A DNA stretch of 64,000 nt from Euglena gracilis (GCA_039621445.1 CP154955.1:124001-188000), one strand, 5' to 3'. Positions 31,070 to 43,961 are shown, numbered from the stretch's first letter. Notes: generated by a model not told the origin, from the sequence alone. Numbers and translations are program-made.

Positions 31070-33011
31070 TTAAATGTTGTAGAGCTTCCTTGTAAGTAGC
31101 GTGCTGTGCTGGCGACTGAAACCGAGGTTGACCCGAGAAAGGTTGTCCCGGTTCAACGGGTTGTGTCTGTCCAGCCGAAGCCGGTTGTGAAGGTACAGGT
31201 TGTGGAGCGGTCGTAACAGGAGGTACCCGTACAGGAATTGTAGATTGTGCGGGTGGTTTTGCGCGTGCCGACTGCGCGGCTTGAGCAGGGGGTCCTGTTC
31301 TTTGTATAGGTGTAGGTTGGTTTGAACCTGCTGCGGATGCGGCAGGCTGAGTGGCAGTCGATTGTGCAGTCGAAACTGCTTGTACCGGTGTTGTCTGTGT
31401 GGTGCCGGAGTAGGTTGAGCTACTGGCGGCACAAGGTTCGACGCAGAAGCGAGTTGTTCTGTTGGACCAGGTGGATGTGGGGGTGCATTCACACGTAAAA
31501 CTTGGGGTAGTGCCCAGGTGGGAATACCCAAAATTTTGGCGTTTGGTCCCCTTCCATCCATTATCACTCCTTGTACGTTGATGGTTCCCAAATAGGATCC
31601 CAGTTCGTAAATTTTGTCGAGTGGAAGGTATTGTTCGTTCTGAGTTGTGTAAGCAAAATCTCCAGATTGTGGCACTCGTTCATAGTGAATGTTGTCCACT
31701 ACGGGATGCAGAGGGTGTTCTCCGACAACCCGTATCGCTGTCGGTTCCGGCAGCGGTACAGCGGGGGTTGTCGGCGGCTGTTGTGGCGAAGATTGTACAG
31801 GTTGCGGTGATTGTACAGCTTGTGGTGGTTGGGGTTGTACAGATTGTACGGGTTGTGGTGGTTCGTCTGTTTCCATGGTATACTCCGGCTCAGGTTCTGC
31901 CGTTGTATACTCGTCACATTCGGCCATTTCGGCCATTTCGTCGGTATATTGTTCGTCGTATGGCTCTTCGGCCTCCATAGCGTATTGTGATTGTGTGCCA
32001 GCCTCCCAGTTCCGGGCAGGCGGCATGCGTGGGGGAGAAGAGAAACGTTGTTGCGGTAAATATATTGGTTCTTGCATTTGTACGTCACCCATCTCACTTT
32101 CTGTGAGTTCTGGAGTATAGCGGCGCATGTGTTCCGCGTAAGCACCCACTGGGTGCACTCCGCGGAGCACAGGCGGGACCAGGACTCCCAGGTCCCTGAG
32201 GGTTACATTGTCTGGAAATCCGGATTCTCCGGGTTGGAAGAAGACTCTACCCGCTATCGTACTCTCTGGGACCACATGTCCCAGGTGGCGATAGGCTTGT
32301 TGGCGATTGCAAGCAATTGTCGGCAGTACGAATCCCACATCACTCGGATGAAGGGATCCGGTCTGTCCTCTGCGCACATGCGCAGAGCGTTACGAATTGT
32401 ATCTGTTGAAGCCGTTGTCAGTTCACCCATGTACTTGGGGAACCGAGGCATAACGGGAGCGGCATACTGCCTTTGTGGGTGTTGTGTGTGGCACACTGTC
32501 CTTGGGGGGGTTGTGCGGGGTAGTATTTGTTGCGAAGTTGTTCAGCCCATCGTCGGTGTTCAGATACGATGTATTGTTGCTCTGCAGCCGCAAAAGCAGC
32601 GCGTTGGGTACTGCTACTGGCCATATCGTATCTCCTTGGGGGCCGCGGTTGCGGCACCGCAAACTGTTCATAGGCAGATTCCGTTTGTTGTGGAATCATA
32701 GGTTGAGATTGTAAGCCACCAAGTGTAGTTTGTTCTGGGGCAACATGCGGAATCGCATGTTGAGTTACAGGAGGATTGGCCACTACGGGCCTTGCTGCCG
32801 AAGCAGCTTGTACATGAAGGGCTGCCACTACGGGCCTTGCTGCCGAAGCAGCTTGTACATGTCGAACGGGGACTTGCTCTCCCCGAGGGAGTACAAGTCC
32901 TCGTCCTCCCGAAGGAGGTTGTGGGTAAGGGGGTCCTCCCGGAGGAGGTTGTCCAGGGGGAACATACGGTTGGGAGGATGGGGGACCAGGTCCCCTTCCT
33001 CCAGCATCCAT
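31070..33011 (-). CDS. Accessory ORF2 of element B (proline/glutamine-rich, unknown; shifted)
   Basis: Start ATG at 33011 (MDAGGRGPGPP), 34 bases after a splice-acceptor-like sequence. The frame shifts at a G7 run near 32510, again near 32270, and near 31400. The block shared with A ORF2 is RVMWDSYCRQLLAIANKPIATW and NVTLRDLGVLVPPVLRG. An acidic tract (YDEQYTDEMAEMAECDEYT) and a further folded-looking segment (KIYELGSYLGTINVQGVIMDG) are not seen in A. The final part before ORF3 reads in the ORF3 frame, suggesting ORF2 and ORF3 were once one protein. No membrane or signal sequence. Confidence 0.7.
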
Positions 33012-33044
33012 CTTGAGAAAGAGCAGATAGTAGCGAGTACTGAG

Positions 33045-33070
33045 CTGTGGGGAAACAGAGAAGTAAGACA
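33045..33070 (-). promoter_or_regulatory. Candidate 3' splice acceptor before ORF2, element B
   Basis: On the element strand TTCTCTGTTTCCCCACAG is followed 33 bases later by the ORF2 ATG. It occupies the same place as TTCTTTCTTTCCGCAG in element A. Confidence 0.55.
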
Positions 33071-33331
33071 TTCTATGGTAACATTGTACGCATGCAATCA
33101 AATGTGCACAAACACAAAAATATTTGTATGTTTGTATCAATTGTAAAATCAAAATTGTAGCTCCAAGTGTAAAAGTACTTTGTATAGGACCGTAGTCCTT
33201 TAGCGAAAAGTCCTTCGCTAGGGACAAAATGGTTCGGCATCCGCCCATTATACATTTTGGCATCCGCCCATTATACATTTTGTCAAAAGTCCAGGCTATG
33301 GACAAAATCTTGGACATTTGTACATTATCCC

Positions 33332-36300
33332 TTAGAAGATGTTTACAGAAATGTCAATGTTGTTTCTTTTGTTCCATAGTTTCCAGTCTTGTTGGATGTA
33401 ACCAACAAAACTAGTTGCAGGTTCCCAAGTGTCCTCTTCGGGACCATACCCTTTCCATCGTACTTTCCAGTAGTGTATACCCCTGTCCACTTTGTGGTCG
33501 AGGATTTTGTCGACGACAAAATCATCTGTTTCAGGCAGTTTTGACCGTGGTTTGAAGTAGAGACAGGGTATTGCTTTACCGTTCGGTGGAGTCAAGTATG
33601 GTTTGAAGTCATCCATGTACACATCCTCAACCCCGTTGGGTAAAGCGACTTTGTAGCGCCCACTTGTACCCAACCGGTCGAGGATCTCACATGGCCCGAT
33701 CCAGAGGGGGTCCAACTTCGTGGATTGCATGCGGGTTCTACTGTTCCGAACCCACACGCGGTCACCTGGGTTGTATATCGGTGATTTGTATTCTTGTAAG
33801 AATTGTTTTTGTTTTTGTAAATGTATAGCGACTACGCGCTTTTGCACATCCGTGCGCAATGATTCTACTTCAGAGAACCATGTTTCGCAACTCACGCTAG
33901 AACGAGCGGGTCGTTCTGACGGGATGTCGCCGATGGCTGGGGGGTCTCGTCCGAAGACGATCTTGTACGGTGAGTATTGTAGTATTAACCCCGGTAAAGT
34001 GTTGATATAAAATAAACACCAGGGTAAGATTTGTAACCAGGCATTGTGCGATTCGGCCAGTGAAAGTCGTAGCATATTGACTACAGCTTTCACTGCCGCT
34101 TCCGCGCGACCATTACCTTTTGGTCGGTAAATTATAGAAAAATGCTGCTCAATTCCGAGTAAACCGCAAAGAGTTGTAAAAAATCGAGAAGAAATCAAAT
34201 GATCTTGATCACTCACGATTTCATTCGGTAAACCCATGAGGCAAATGCATTTTTCTAAAAACATTTGTGCCAAAACTTGTGCTGTCAACCCTGCTTTCTG
34301 GCATGGAATGGCTACAATGTACCCACTCAGCCGACAGACGACAACTAGAATGTAGTCATAAATTTTGTCATCTGTTCCTTTGCAAGGTTCAAGTTCCAGA
34401 AAATCCATGCAGAGGGACGTAAAAATGTCATTTGGTACGGGGAAGAAATCCATCGTACCAGGGGGGGTACCTCTGCGCGGTTTCACAGCTTGGCAAATTT
34501 GGCACCGTTGTGAAATTTGTAAACAGCGCTTGTACAATTCTTTTTCGGTGAGGGTTGTACAGTACCTGCGACCCACCAAAGAAAGAAGTTTGGGGGCCCC
34601 AGGGTGACCTTGGTTGTGATAACACAAAAGTACGTCATCAACCAAGTCACAGGGTATGCAGTACTTGTATCCGGTATCATTCCGAAAAATCAAACGTAAA
34701 GGCGATAAGGTGTAATTCTCAATCAATTCACCATTACTCAATCTTTGTACGATATCATTGGGATGGGGATTCTGATCGCGTGACCCGGCGGGGGCCCGGC
34801 ATTCTGCCGCGTTGTCGTTTTCCTCGTACGGGGGCTATCGGCATCCGCCGCCAAATCCGCGAAACAGGAAAATTGTCAAGTAGGTTGTCAGCGGCGTCTG
34901 CGCGCCTTGCGTAATCGTCGGCTTCGCGACTTCCGTGAAACGTGGCATCACCCTCGTCAGGGTTACCAGGGTAATGCCAAGGTGCACGAGAGAGTGGGTC
35001 TGCGACTTTTTGAGTATGACCTGGTGTGTAAACTACCACCAGGTTGAACTGACTCAAAAATTCGTGCCAGCGGCATCTTCGGCCAACTGAGGACATGGCT
35101 TTGTTCAAGTCTTCGGTGTACCAGTGTTGGAGAGACTCATGGTCTGTCAACACTAGTATTTGTACGAGTGAACTGGCGACCCAACTTCGGAATTTTTGTA
35201 AGATGAGGACAATGGCATACGTTTCCTTTTCTCGTATGCTCCATTTGACTTGTCCTTTACCGTCTTCACCTTGTAGTTTTCTGCTGAAGAATGCTACAGG
35301 GCGCAATTCATTGGACGAGTTATGTTGACTCAACACACCGCCGACAGCATAGTCACTGCTGTCGACTTGCAGTACGTAAGGTTTGTACGGGTCAGCAATG
35401 TCAAGCACAACATTGTCCAACATCAGTTGTTTAATTGTCGTTAGCGATTCTCGCATTGTATCATCCCATTGTATCTTTGTATTGTCAGGAGCGCGATTTT
35501 TGAGTTGTCGCGTCAGTGGTACCGCGATTTTCGCGAAATCCTTCATGTAAATCGCGTAATACTGCGCTAAACCCAAAAATCCTTTTAAATGGGTGATTGT
35601 CTTGATGTTTTCAGGTGTCCACTTCTTTATAGCTTCAAGTTTGCTTGGAGATGCTCTCCTTTGTCCGTTGTTAAGAATGTGTCCACAAAATTTTATCGTT
35701 TCGCGAAACAAATGCATTTTCGCGCCTTTGACGAAAAGCAAGTGTTTTTGAAACGTTGTCAGTACGGATCGTATATCGCGGTAGTGAATATCAAGGATAT
35801 CACTACCCGAATTTGTAAGTGGAGGAGGTGTGCCTATCAGCACATCATCAATGTATACCATTGCGAATGGTAAATCTCGTAAAATCCATTGTATCATTCT
35901 TTGGAACATGGCTGGGCCATTCTTAACACCCATTGGTAACACCGTCCATTGGTAAACTCCATGGGAGGTTACAAATGCGGTGTATGGTTGTGAGTCAGGA
36001 TGTAAGTGCATCTGGTGAAAACCATCCTCTAAGTCGAAAATGGACCAGAGGCGGTTTTACGCTTGTTTTGTAATCAGGTCTTCAATAAGTGGTAACGGAA
36101 ATGGATCGTCCTTTGTCTGTGAGTTTAAGTATCGGTAATCCAGTACAAGTCTCCACTTCTTCTGTCCAGAAGCATCGGGAGGCTTGGGTACAACAAAAGC
36201 TTGTGAGGTCCACTCGCTTTTGGAGGGTATGATCCATTTTCGTTCAATCAGTTTTTCGATCATTGTATTGAGAGCTTGTCTCTTTCGCCTGAACAGCGAA

Positions 36301-38509
36301 AGAATTTTCGGTGCATGGGCTGTGCACCTTCTTTGAGTTCGATTTTACAGACACCAAAAGGTCCGCGAATTGCAGGATCTATGTCATGGGCATAGATAGG
36401 ATGTTCAAGAACATCACTGAATTCGCGATTGATCTTTGTACACAGTTCCTGTGATTTGGGATGTTGACCACCGCTTTCTATCACTGCGGATAGTTGGTAT
36501 GTTTGGTCTTTCTGACCTTTTTCCCGTAGGAATTTGTCATTGTGGTCAACGGTTCCGAATGCATCGAAGAAACAAACACGAAAAATGATTTCTTTCAATG
36601 GTGGTAACATGACACCGCAAAAATCTTCAAACAATGGCGTGTCATTCGGTAAATCCCACCACTGAAAAGTGACATACGTCAATTGTTGGAACCATTCCGT
36701 TTCGGGATTTATAGGAATGAGCAGCACACCGCGTGCTTGATCCCGAAGGATCTTGTCAACAACAAGAGGGATAAGTTTCAGAGGTGGATGTAGCCACAAG
36801 ACCACATCACCCCAAAACTTATCAAACGCATTTGTATGGCTTGACCAGTAATTGGGTAAACGAGAATGTGCCTTGGACGAAAATGCATCAATCTCCAATT
36901 GTAGGTCCATCGACTTCGCGATTCGCGCGATTTTGGAAAACCAAGTTTCCAAAATGCGGTATTGTCCAAAATTGAACGCATTCCAAATGCGGTTCGCGAA
37001 AACTGTCGCGGTTTCAGTCCTGTGGAGGGCTGAAACGCAGTTTACCGAGCCACATCGGTAATGCGGTGTGTCCGAAGACACTTCACCAGGCATTGTACCA
37101 AGTGTATCACACGCATCAGGTGTATTGTCAAAAGTGTGATTGTTATTGGCATTCTGCCACTTGTATGCAGGCGTATTGGAGGGATTGGCATTCTGCCATT
37201 CGGGGTCATAGAGATTGGCTTTCTGCCCTTGTAAGTCCTCCAGCGCGGTTCTCGCGATTCCAAACAGGGACGCGATTCCGCGTTTGTCCAATTGTCGATG
37301 TACTTCAACACACAACGGGTAACAACCCGGTGTGTTGTGTTCTCGTTCAGCGTTCCGGGTAAACTCAGTACCGATTTCGGTACCAAGTGTACTCTGGTTG
37401 TTGAGTAAGGCGATTAGTTTGGAAGGTTCAACAATACATCCACAGTCAAAATCAGGTTGTGTGGAAATTCTCCGGCATTGTGCGCATTGGAAGGAAGTGT
37501 CGGTCTGGTAGTGCATGTCGGTCATGTGTAGTGTGTGCTTGGGGGTGTTGGAAGTTGTAGCTGCTGGGGGGTGTACAGGGGTGTCCGAAATCGACACACC
37601 TGGTGGAAAACGTAAAAGTTGTGCAGCTGGGCGGCTACTCGACACCGAAATTTCTTCAGGCCTTTGGGCTTTCGCCTTGGAACCCAGTGAAACGTGGGGG
37701 GTTAAGCTACTCGCTTTCCCTACCGCATGGGAAACGTGCGGTAAAAGTGTAGTGGGTAGGGGGGCAGCTTTCTCTTTACCCCTAGGGTAGGAAACGGTGT
37801 TTTCGGTTGTAGAAAACGTTGTGGCAAGGCGGGGGGACATCTTGGAAGATGTTTTGGGGGAGTAATTCGGTGGTGTGGGTTGTGTGCGTGAGGTAGTGCG
37901 CAAACCGAGAGAGGGGCAATCCACAACAAGGCGGTTCTGACGCAAGAACGGAAAACCCAAAATTACGTCAGAGCCGCGAATACCCGATTCGTAACTCCAG
38001 GTACCCAGAAAATTTTGTATATGTGGGGGTTGTGAGTGGTGCTTGGGGATGATGGGGAGGAGTATGTCCAAAAAGCATCCCAAGTCACCACCGCACATGG
38101 GGCTGTTGTCAGCAGTCATAATTTTGATGGGGTACTTGGCTTTCACCAAGAGGGAGTTGGGAATTAATCCCGTTCGGAAGAGAAGGGGAATTCGACACCC
38201 TGTGTCGACCAAAATTTTGCATTTGGTGGAAAAATTTTGTGTTCGGATTTCCGCTTGGACCAAAAGTTCCATGGGGGGTACGCAAAGTGCAGGATCCGGT
38301 GTAAAATTGTTGTCTCTCCAACTGTTCCAGGATCCCGTTCCTACTTTGCTCAGCATTCCAGGCAGAAATTTGGAGTGGGGGGTGGGGGACCCGAAAATTT
38401 TCCGGGTACCGACCAAAAAGGCAGATGGGCAGGGAAAGTAAGGTTGATCAAGTCCTACTTCCGGCTGTTCATCAGCCCAGAGGTCCGTGCCCACAGACCT
38501 CGGGCTCCC
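33332..38509 (-). CDS. pol: Pol polyprotein of element B (broken)
   Basis: Continues in the gag frame after the TAG at 38510-38512. Protease: [13 protein letters not shown] (~38200). Dam-like domain: [33 protein letters not shown] (36550-36990). RT starts in 36057-36263 ([15 protein letters not shown]); a TAA at 36057-36059 replaces the Glu codon of A; then [14 protein letters not shown]. RNase [12 protein letters not shown]. Integrase: HNQGHPG ... [29 protein letters not shown]. The chromodomain-like tail ([23 protein letters not shown]) is better preserved than in A. Frame shifts lie near 36280 and 34760. The protein would carry out reverse transcription and integration. Confidence 0.92.
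36550..36990 (-). other. Dam-like methyltransferase-type domain within pol of element B
   Basis: The same region as in element A but uninterrupted: [36 protein letters not shown], then the hydrophobic strand GVLLIPI. The catalytic-type box reads HPPL rather than (D/N)PP(F/W/Y). This suggests a retained fold with lost or changed catalysis. Confidence 0.55.
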
Positions 38510-38512
38510 CTA
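38474..38512 (-). promoter_or_regulatory. Gag-pol UAG readthrough signal with hairpin, element B
   Basis: TAG (38512-38510), then GGG, then the stem AGCCCGAGGTC / GACCTCTGGGCT with a 10-base loop. It matches element A at nearly every stem position; the loop sequence differs slightly. Confidence 0.72.
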
Positions 38513-41500
38513 CTCCAGGTCCGATTCAGCACTTCGGCTGTTTATCGTTTTCTTGTGTGAGTAGATAGCGCGCAATGCGCGGACCGCATTGCGGTCATCC
38601 TCCAACGAGGATTCGGAGTTGTCATCCCCCTCCCTGCCCGAAGCCGGGGTTCCCTCCTCCAGAGAGGAGATTTTGAACCCGACTTTGTTATTGTGTTTGT
38701 TATTGTGTTTTGTATCATTGTAACGACGTTGGTTCGGGCGGGGAGAGCGAGAACGGTAACATTTGGACGAATGGTGGTTGTGTGATCCACAAAGGGAACA
38801 CTTTTGTCGGTTTTGTGACTTTGATGGGCTTTCACCCCTTGGAGTTCTTGGTGAACGGAATCCCGTTCGACCACGGTTTTTGTTGTAGTCCGGTTTCCCG
38901 GAGGACGATCGCGAAGAAGATGATCCACTTCGCGAACGTGATCGCGAAGATGAGTCGCGATTTGTATCACGCTTGTAAGGGGGTCGGGGTGATCGACCAC
39001 GAGGTACGCGATCACGTCTGCGGTCGCGGAACGGTGAGCGGGACCGTTGTCGATAACCCGAGGATTGTGATTGTCCAGATTTGTGTGAAAACCCAGAGGA
39101 GCGTGAGCTCCGCGAGGATTGTGAACCCCTTGGGCTCTGATTCCGCTTTCGCGTATCAGGATGGGGGCAGTCTCGGGACATATGCCCCGATTTGTTGCAC
39201 AAAAAGCAAGTTTTGTCCGAAGATTGGTCAGATGAGCGCGGATAGCGCGTTTTTGTATCACCCTTTGGAGAGGTTGTGTGTTTTCCATATCCCCGTGGGG
39301 ATTTTGGAGAAGGAGTCTTTTGTAGGGCACTTACCGTACCGCTAGGGAGACCAGCGGTAGGGTGGTGGGTATAAGCCGATTGTATCTGTCCCAAAAGTTG
39401 TGAGAGTTTCATTTGTTTGGAAACATAGTTCCACCGTTGTTCAAGTGTGAGTTTGTTGTCCGCGAGTTCCTCGCGGTGAATGTCTTTGATAATTGTAGGA
39501 ATGAAATGGACGAGAACCGCATCGAATTGTTCTTTCATTTGGTTCTCTCCCAGTTCATCAACCTCAGAAGCCAATCCCAACCATTTGGAATACCAAAGGT
39601 CGATTGACTTCCATTTTCTGTCACTGGGCGCGAATTGCCGCCATTTTTTCTCAAGCGTAATTCGCGAAATTAGGCTTGAACAAGTTGACGCATATTGGTC
39701 AACCAGTTCATCAAAAGTTATCCGATTCCGGATCACAAGTTGTCGGGCGCGTTCTTTTTCTTCCTTGGGGAGGCAATCAATGAATTCCATCTTGATTACC
39801 TCAGGGTTCCCGTCTTGGGTTGGACCCTTCAAGTCCCAGTAGTATGTCCAATCGCGCCAAAATTGTTTCCAGGTTGTGGGATCTCCGTCCCATTGTGGCT
39901 TTACCTTGTTGGCAATTGTAATTGTACCTTTGAAATCGCGTTGTGGACCACGATTTCCATCGTAATTGTTGGAGTAAGGTTGTTGTGGTGGCATGCGCGA
40001 ATGCGCATCCAGGATGGTACTCATGGTACCATAGGTACCATGGGGGTTAGGTACATCGCGGTTCCGCGAATTGTATGGATGTGTGTCGCGATTCCGCGAT
40101 TCGGATTGTAGGGGGTCGCGATTCCGCGATTCGGGGTGTGGTAACATACTAGGGGGGTAGGAATCCCGTTGTTCACCCGGGAATCGGGGAACCGCGGTAA
40201 ATTCCGTGTTTCGCATTCGCGATTCGTGGCCAATACCCGGGGTAGGGGTATGGCTCATACCGCGAATCAGTCCCGATTCGCGAATTTCTTGTTGTAAAAC
40301 AAGAGGATTGGCGGTTTTTGCGGGAAAAACCGGTTCCTCATCCGAAGATTCACCCTTGTGCGGGGGAATCTTGATTTGTGGTATAAACGGGCGATTGTAA
40401 TCGTGATTGTAGGCATGTGCATGATCATGTGCATCCGTGGATGCTTGTAGGGCATGCGCATCCGAAGATGCTTGTATGGGTGCGCATACTGCGCTTTTGG
40501 AAGTATTGGCATCCAACACATCGCGAATTTGATGCACAAAGTCGCGAGTTGGATGTCGGGCATCCGAAGATGCTTCGGTTGGTGCGTGAAAAGCGCGTTG
40601 TGAGCTGGAAGTTGCAATTTGACCACCGAAAACGGTGTTTTCATGGCCAAAGTGCGGGGGGTTGCGGGGTTTTGCATGAATCTCATCCAGACTCAATGCA
40701 AAATCTTGTATGCTTTGTTCCAATGAACCAACCACTTGGAAAAGGTCCGAAATTCGTTCAACATCACACTGCAAACGCTTAATACGTTTGCGGTATGAGG
40801 GTAGTTCATCCAAAAGTGGTAATTTGTCAGCAATGGATTCAAAATCCGCGGAAAGTTTTGGAAAAGTGGTGTCCAAAAATTGGACCCGCTTAACCAAAGT
40901 TTCCATTGCGGTTGTAAGTGCGTTTAACCGATTCTCGGTTTGTGGGGTTGTGGTACCCAACGTGGGTTGGGGTACCCTTACCGCATTTTCAGCGGTTTTA
41001 TCAACCATCATTGTAGAAAGTCGGTTCTCCAACACCGAAACTTGTTGTTTTAGTGTGAGAACTTGTTGAGTGACCGAATTTTCGGTCCTCATCAAGGTTT
41101 CACAAAATTCTTGTAAGTTTTCTTGATTTTTCGCAAGCATTTGGTCATAAAATGTGCGAAAATCAACGGGTAGTTCGACTTCGCGAACCGTTTGTCCATC
41201 CGAAGATGGTTGGAGTCCGGAGACCCTTGTAGAAAGTTCTTGTACGCGTTTTTGTAAGCAGGAAGTGGTGGATTGTAAGGTTTTGTGTTGGGTATTCAAA
41301 TCCGCAAGCGCGGTTTCGATGCCGGTGATATCCGGAATTGATGTTTGAATACCGTTGCACCGTTTGTGCAAATCCGCAAATGCAGATTCGATTTTGTTCA
41401 CATCAGATTGTAATTGATTGTGCAAATCGGTGATAGTGGTTCGTAGTGCTCCCATACTGGGATTTTTTGTGGAAGTTTCCGCAAAGCGGCGTTGTAAGTC

Positions 41501-43308
41501 CCCAAATGCAGTTTGTAGTCCCGAAACATCCGCAAAAGCGGTTTTCAGGTCTGCAAACGCAATTTGGAGGTCCGCATTCGCGGTTTGTATGGTAGTTATG
41601 ACCGTTTCGCGGTCTTGCAGTTCCGCATTCGCGGTTTGTAGGCTAAGGATCACCGCATCGCGGGATTGGAGTTCCACCGTAGCGGATTGTAGCGCATTGG
41701 AAGCAGTTTCGAGTTTTTGTATGTCATTTTGCCACTTTTCATGGAGGAAATCTTGCCGATACGCGATTTCCGCCATTTGAGTGTGCAAGGTGGTCAAATT
41801 GTTGGAAACTTCACCGCATTTGCAGGAAGTTTGTTCCAAACGAGCAATCCGCTCTTCCAGTTGTTGAGCAAAAGCTCTTTGTACATAGTTTTCGCGTATT
41901 TGTGCAAAATTTTGATGAAAACTCGCGTTTTCATCACCCAAACACAAAATGCGTTCTTGGGATTGTTGTACAACATTGGACAAGGTTGAGAAGTGCTCAT
42001 ATGAGACATATGAGCCAAGTTCCGCACCCGTAGGCGCTTGATCCCGTTGTTGTATGCGGGACTGCATTTCTTGCATTGTATAAGAAAAGTTTTCCATTTG
42101 TGTGAACAGTTGTTGCAGATTTTGTTGTAAATGTGAAAATTTTCTAGTATTCCGCGATTCCGCGGTTTGGAAGGTCTCTTGTACCTGTTGGAAGTTTTGT
42201 ACCAAGGTGTCGCGCAAAAATGCGTCAAAACCTTGGTGGAGGTTCTGAAGGTCCATTGTAGTGGAGTTGAAATTCTTTTGGCAAAGTTGTCCAAATTCTT
42301 GGATGTATTGCCAAAAGAAGTCCAGTTTGCCGAAAACGGCTTTGTGACTGTCTTCATCAAATTGTAGGACTTGGTTCAGTGTTTTAGCGCAATTTTGGAC
42401 ACATGCTTCGATGTGTCGAAATTGCTGTTGTAATGGGTGGCTCTCCGGTAAATTTGCGACTACGCGCTCAATGGTGTTACTGGAGAACGAATCCCGGTCT
42501 TCCTCGTGGTCATTGTCCATGGGAACAATGACACCGGCAGTGTCCGGGACCACCAACCGCATTTCAGCGGACCAAGGTAGTTCTGGGATTTCTCCCAATT
42601 GTGGAGGGGGGGGCAAGTCCCTAATGGGGCTTACCGGTGGTAGGTCAGGGGGGGTTGGAAAAAACAAGGTGTTTCCAACCCGTCCTCGTAAGAGGGGGGC
42701 TCTGTTGGCAATTGGGTGCCAAAAGGCACTAATTGCCAACCCCGTTCGGGCATACTGCCCTCTTGTGAGTCATACTCCGCAGAAGCGGAGGGGGTCCGTA
42801 GACCCATTGTAGGATGGTGTTTTACCGCAAATGCGGTTGTTGTAAAGTTTGGTCCGCAAATGCGGGTTGGGTCCGTAGACCCTTGGAGGGGGGGGGTACC
42901 GCCGAAGCGGCTTGGGTCCGAAGACCCTTGGAGGGGGGGGGTACCGCCGAAGCGGCTTGGGTCCGAAGACCCTTGGAGGCGGTGGGTAACGGCGAACCGA
43001 CTTGGAGGGCGGGGCACCGCCAATGCGGTTCGGGTTCGAAAACCCAGTTGTGGGGGGGGTGCCACCGAAGCGGCTTGGGCATCCGCCCCTTGTATAGAAA
43101 AATTTTCCACCGCAGAAGCGGCGTGGGCATTCGCCCCTTGTGAAGGAAAATTTTCTGCCGCAAAAGCGGTTTGGGCCTCCGCCCCTTGTGAAGAAAAATT
43201 TTCTGTCGCCGTAGCGACTTCGTCTGCATTGTATATTCCTCGAAGCGAACCTATTAACAAAGCGTAGTTAATAGGTGCGTTTCCATTGTTTGTATTTGCG
43301 CTTTGCAT
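38510..43308 (-). CDS. gag: Gag polyprotein of element B
   Basis: Probable start MQSANTNNGNAPINYALLIG at 43308; the frame shifts at a C7 run near 42650 into a 1409-codon open frame. The N-terminus has three ~20-residue repeats (ENFxxQGAxAxxA) and three LQGSSDPSRFGG repeats, then a PPSY motif. About 600 residues of Gln/Leu/Ala-rich coiled coil follow (TANAELQDRE and similar). A capsid-like region comes next, then the CCHC knuckle CFLCNKSGHMSRDC, an Arg/Ser-rich stretch and a second CCHC, CSLCGSHNHHSSKC. It ends at the TAG 38510-38512. At ~1600 aa it is several times longer than a usual Ty3 Gag. Confidence 0.88.
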
Positions 43309-43518
43309 ATTTGATGAAAAGTTGGGAAAATTTTTGTGAAAATCGGGAAAATTGTAAAAATTGTAAAAATTTGTGTAAAAATCCCCAAAAAGATAAGCAA
43401 AGGTGGGGGCTCAGAGACTTTGTGATGCAGCCGTAGCCACTTGTGCCCCTGAGACACCTTGCCCGTGCTTAGGCGCCTTTTCTGAGTTTTTTGTGTGGTC
43501 GTACGACCGTTAAACCTA

Positions 43519-43528
43519 ATCTGCTACC
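43519..43528 (-). other. Primer-binding site of element B (initiator tRNA-Met type)
   Basis: TGGTAGCAGA on the element strand, one base inside the 5' LTR. It is complementary to TCTGCTACCA, the 3' end of eukaryotic initiator tRNA-Met. Confidence 0.8.
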
Positions 43529-43529
43529 A

Positions 43530-43961
43530 AGTGTACGTCCCACCCCGGCTTTTCTACTTAAGGTTTTCCCCTGAAAAGCCCGTGGGGGGAGTAACAATAA
43601 AATTTGCTTCCCTTTTCCCCTTTTGAATGCAAAGCACACAAGCAGAAGAATTGGTGGGACCGCAGTCCCTTATATGATTGTGACTTTTGCTCTTTCGAGC
43701 TTTGTAAAACAAAGAATAAAATTCTCTATTCAAATGGGACTTCGCCCTCAGATTCTAAAATAGAATTGCAAAGCACCAAACCCTGTAACCTTGAATTAGG
43801 AACCAGAGGCTTTCGTTAAGCTTTCGCTATCTCTGAGATTCTCTCTTTGTCTTATGGTTTTAACCATGCCACTGTGTACGGCCCGGCCGTAGCCAGTTTG
43901 TAGGCCGTAGCCCCTTGTATCTGGTACACAGTGCCATGGCAGAATGGCTGCCTGGTACACA
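43530..43961 (-). repeat. 5' LTR of element B
   Basis: Direct repeat of 26300-26731. The TATA-like CATATAAGGG at 43667-43676 could be the core promoter. Confidence 0.95.

Larger units (their letters stand above)
26300..43961 (-). mobile_element. Element B: giant Ty3-like LTR retrotransposon (17.7 kb), complete
   Basis: Bounded by 432-bp LTRs (26300-26731 and 43530-43961) and a 4-bp TAGG duplication (26296-26299 and 43962-43965). The LTRs differ at about four positions by eye, so insertion was recent. Reading leftward from 43961: LTR, primer-binding site, gag, UAG/hairpin, pol with chromodomain, splice acceptor, ORF2, ORF3, polypurine tract, LTR. It is the full-length guide for interpreting element A. 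It inserted into the leader of element E in the same orientation. Confidence 0.95.

Noticed and set aside
42716-43267. + strand frame of repeated RLGSEDPWRGGVPPK
   Set aside because: Antisense shadow of the repeat-bearing Gag N-terminus of element B.
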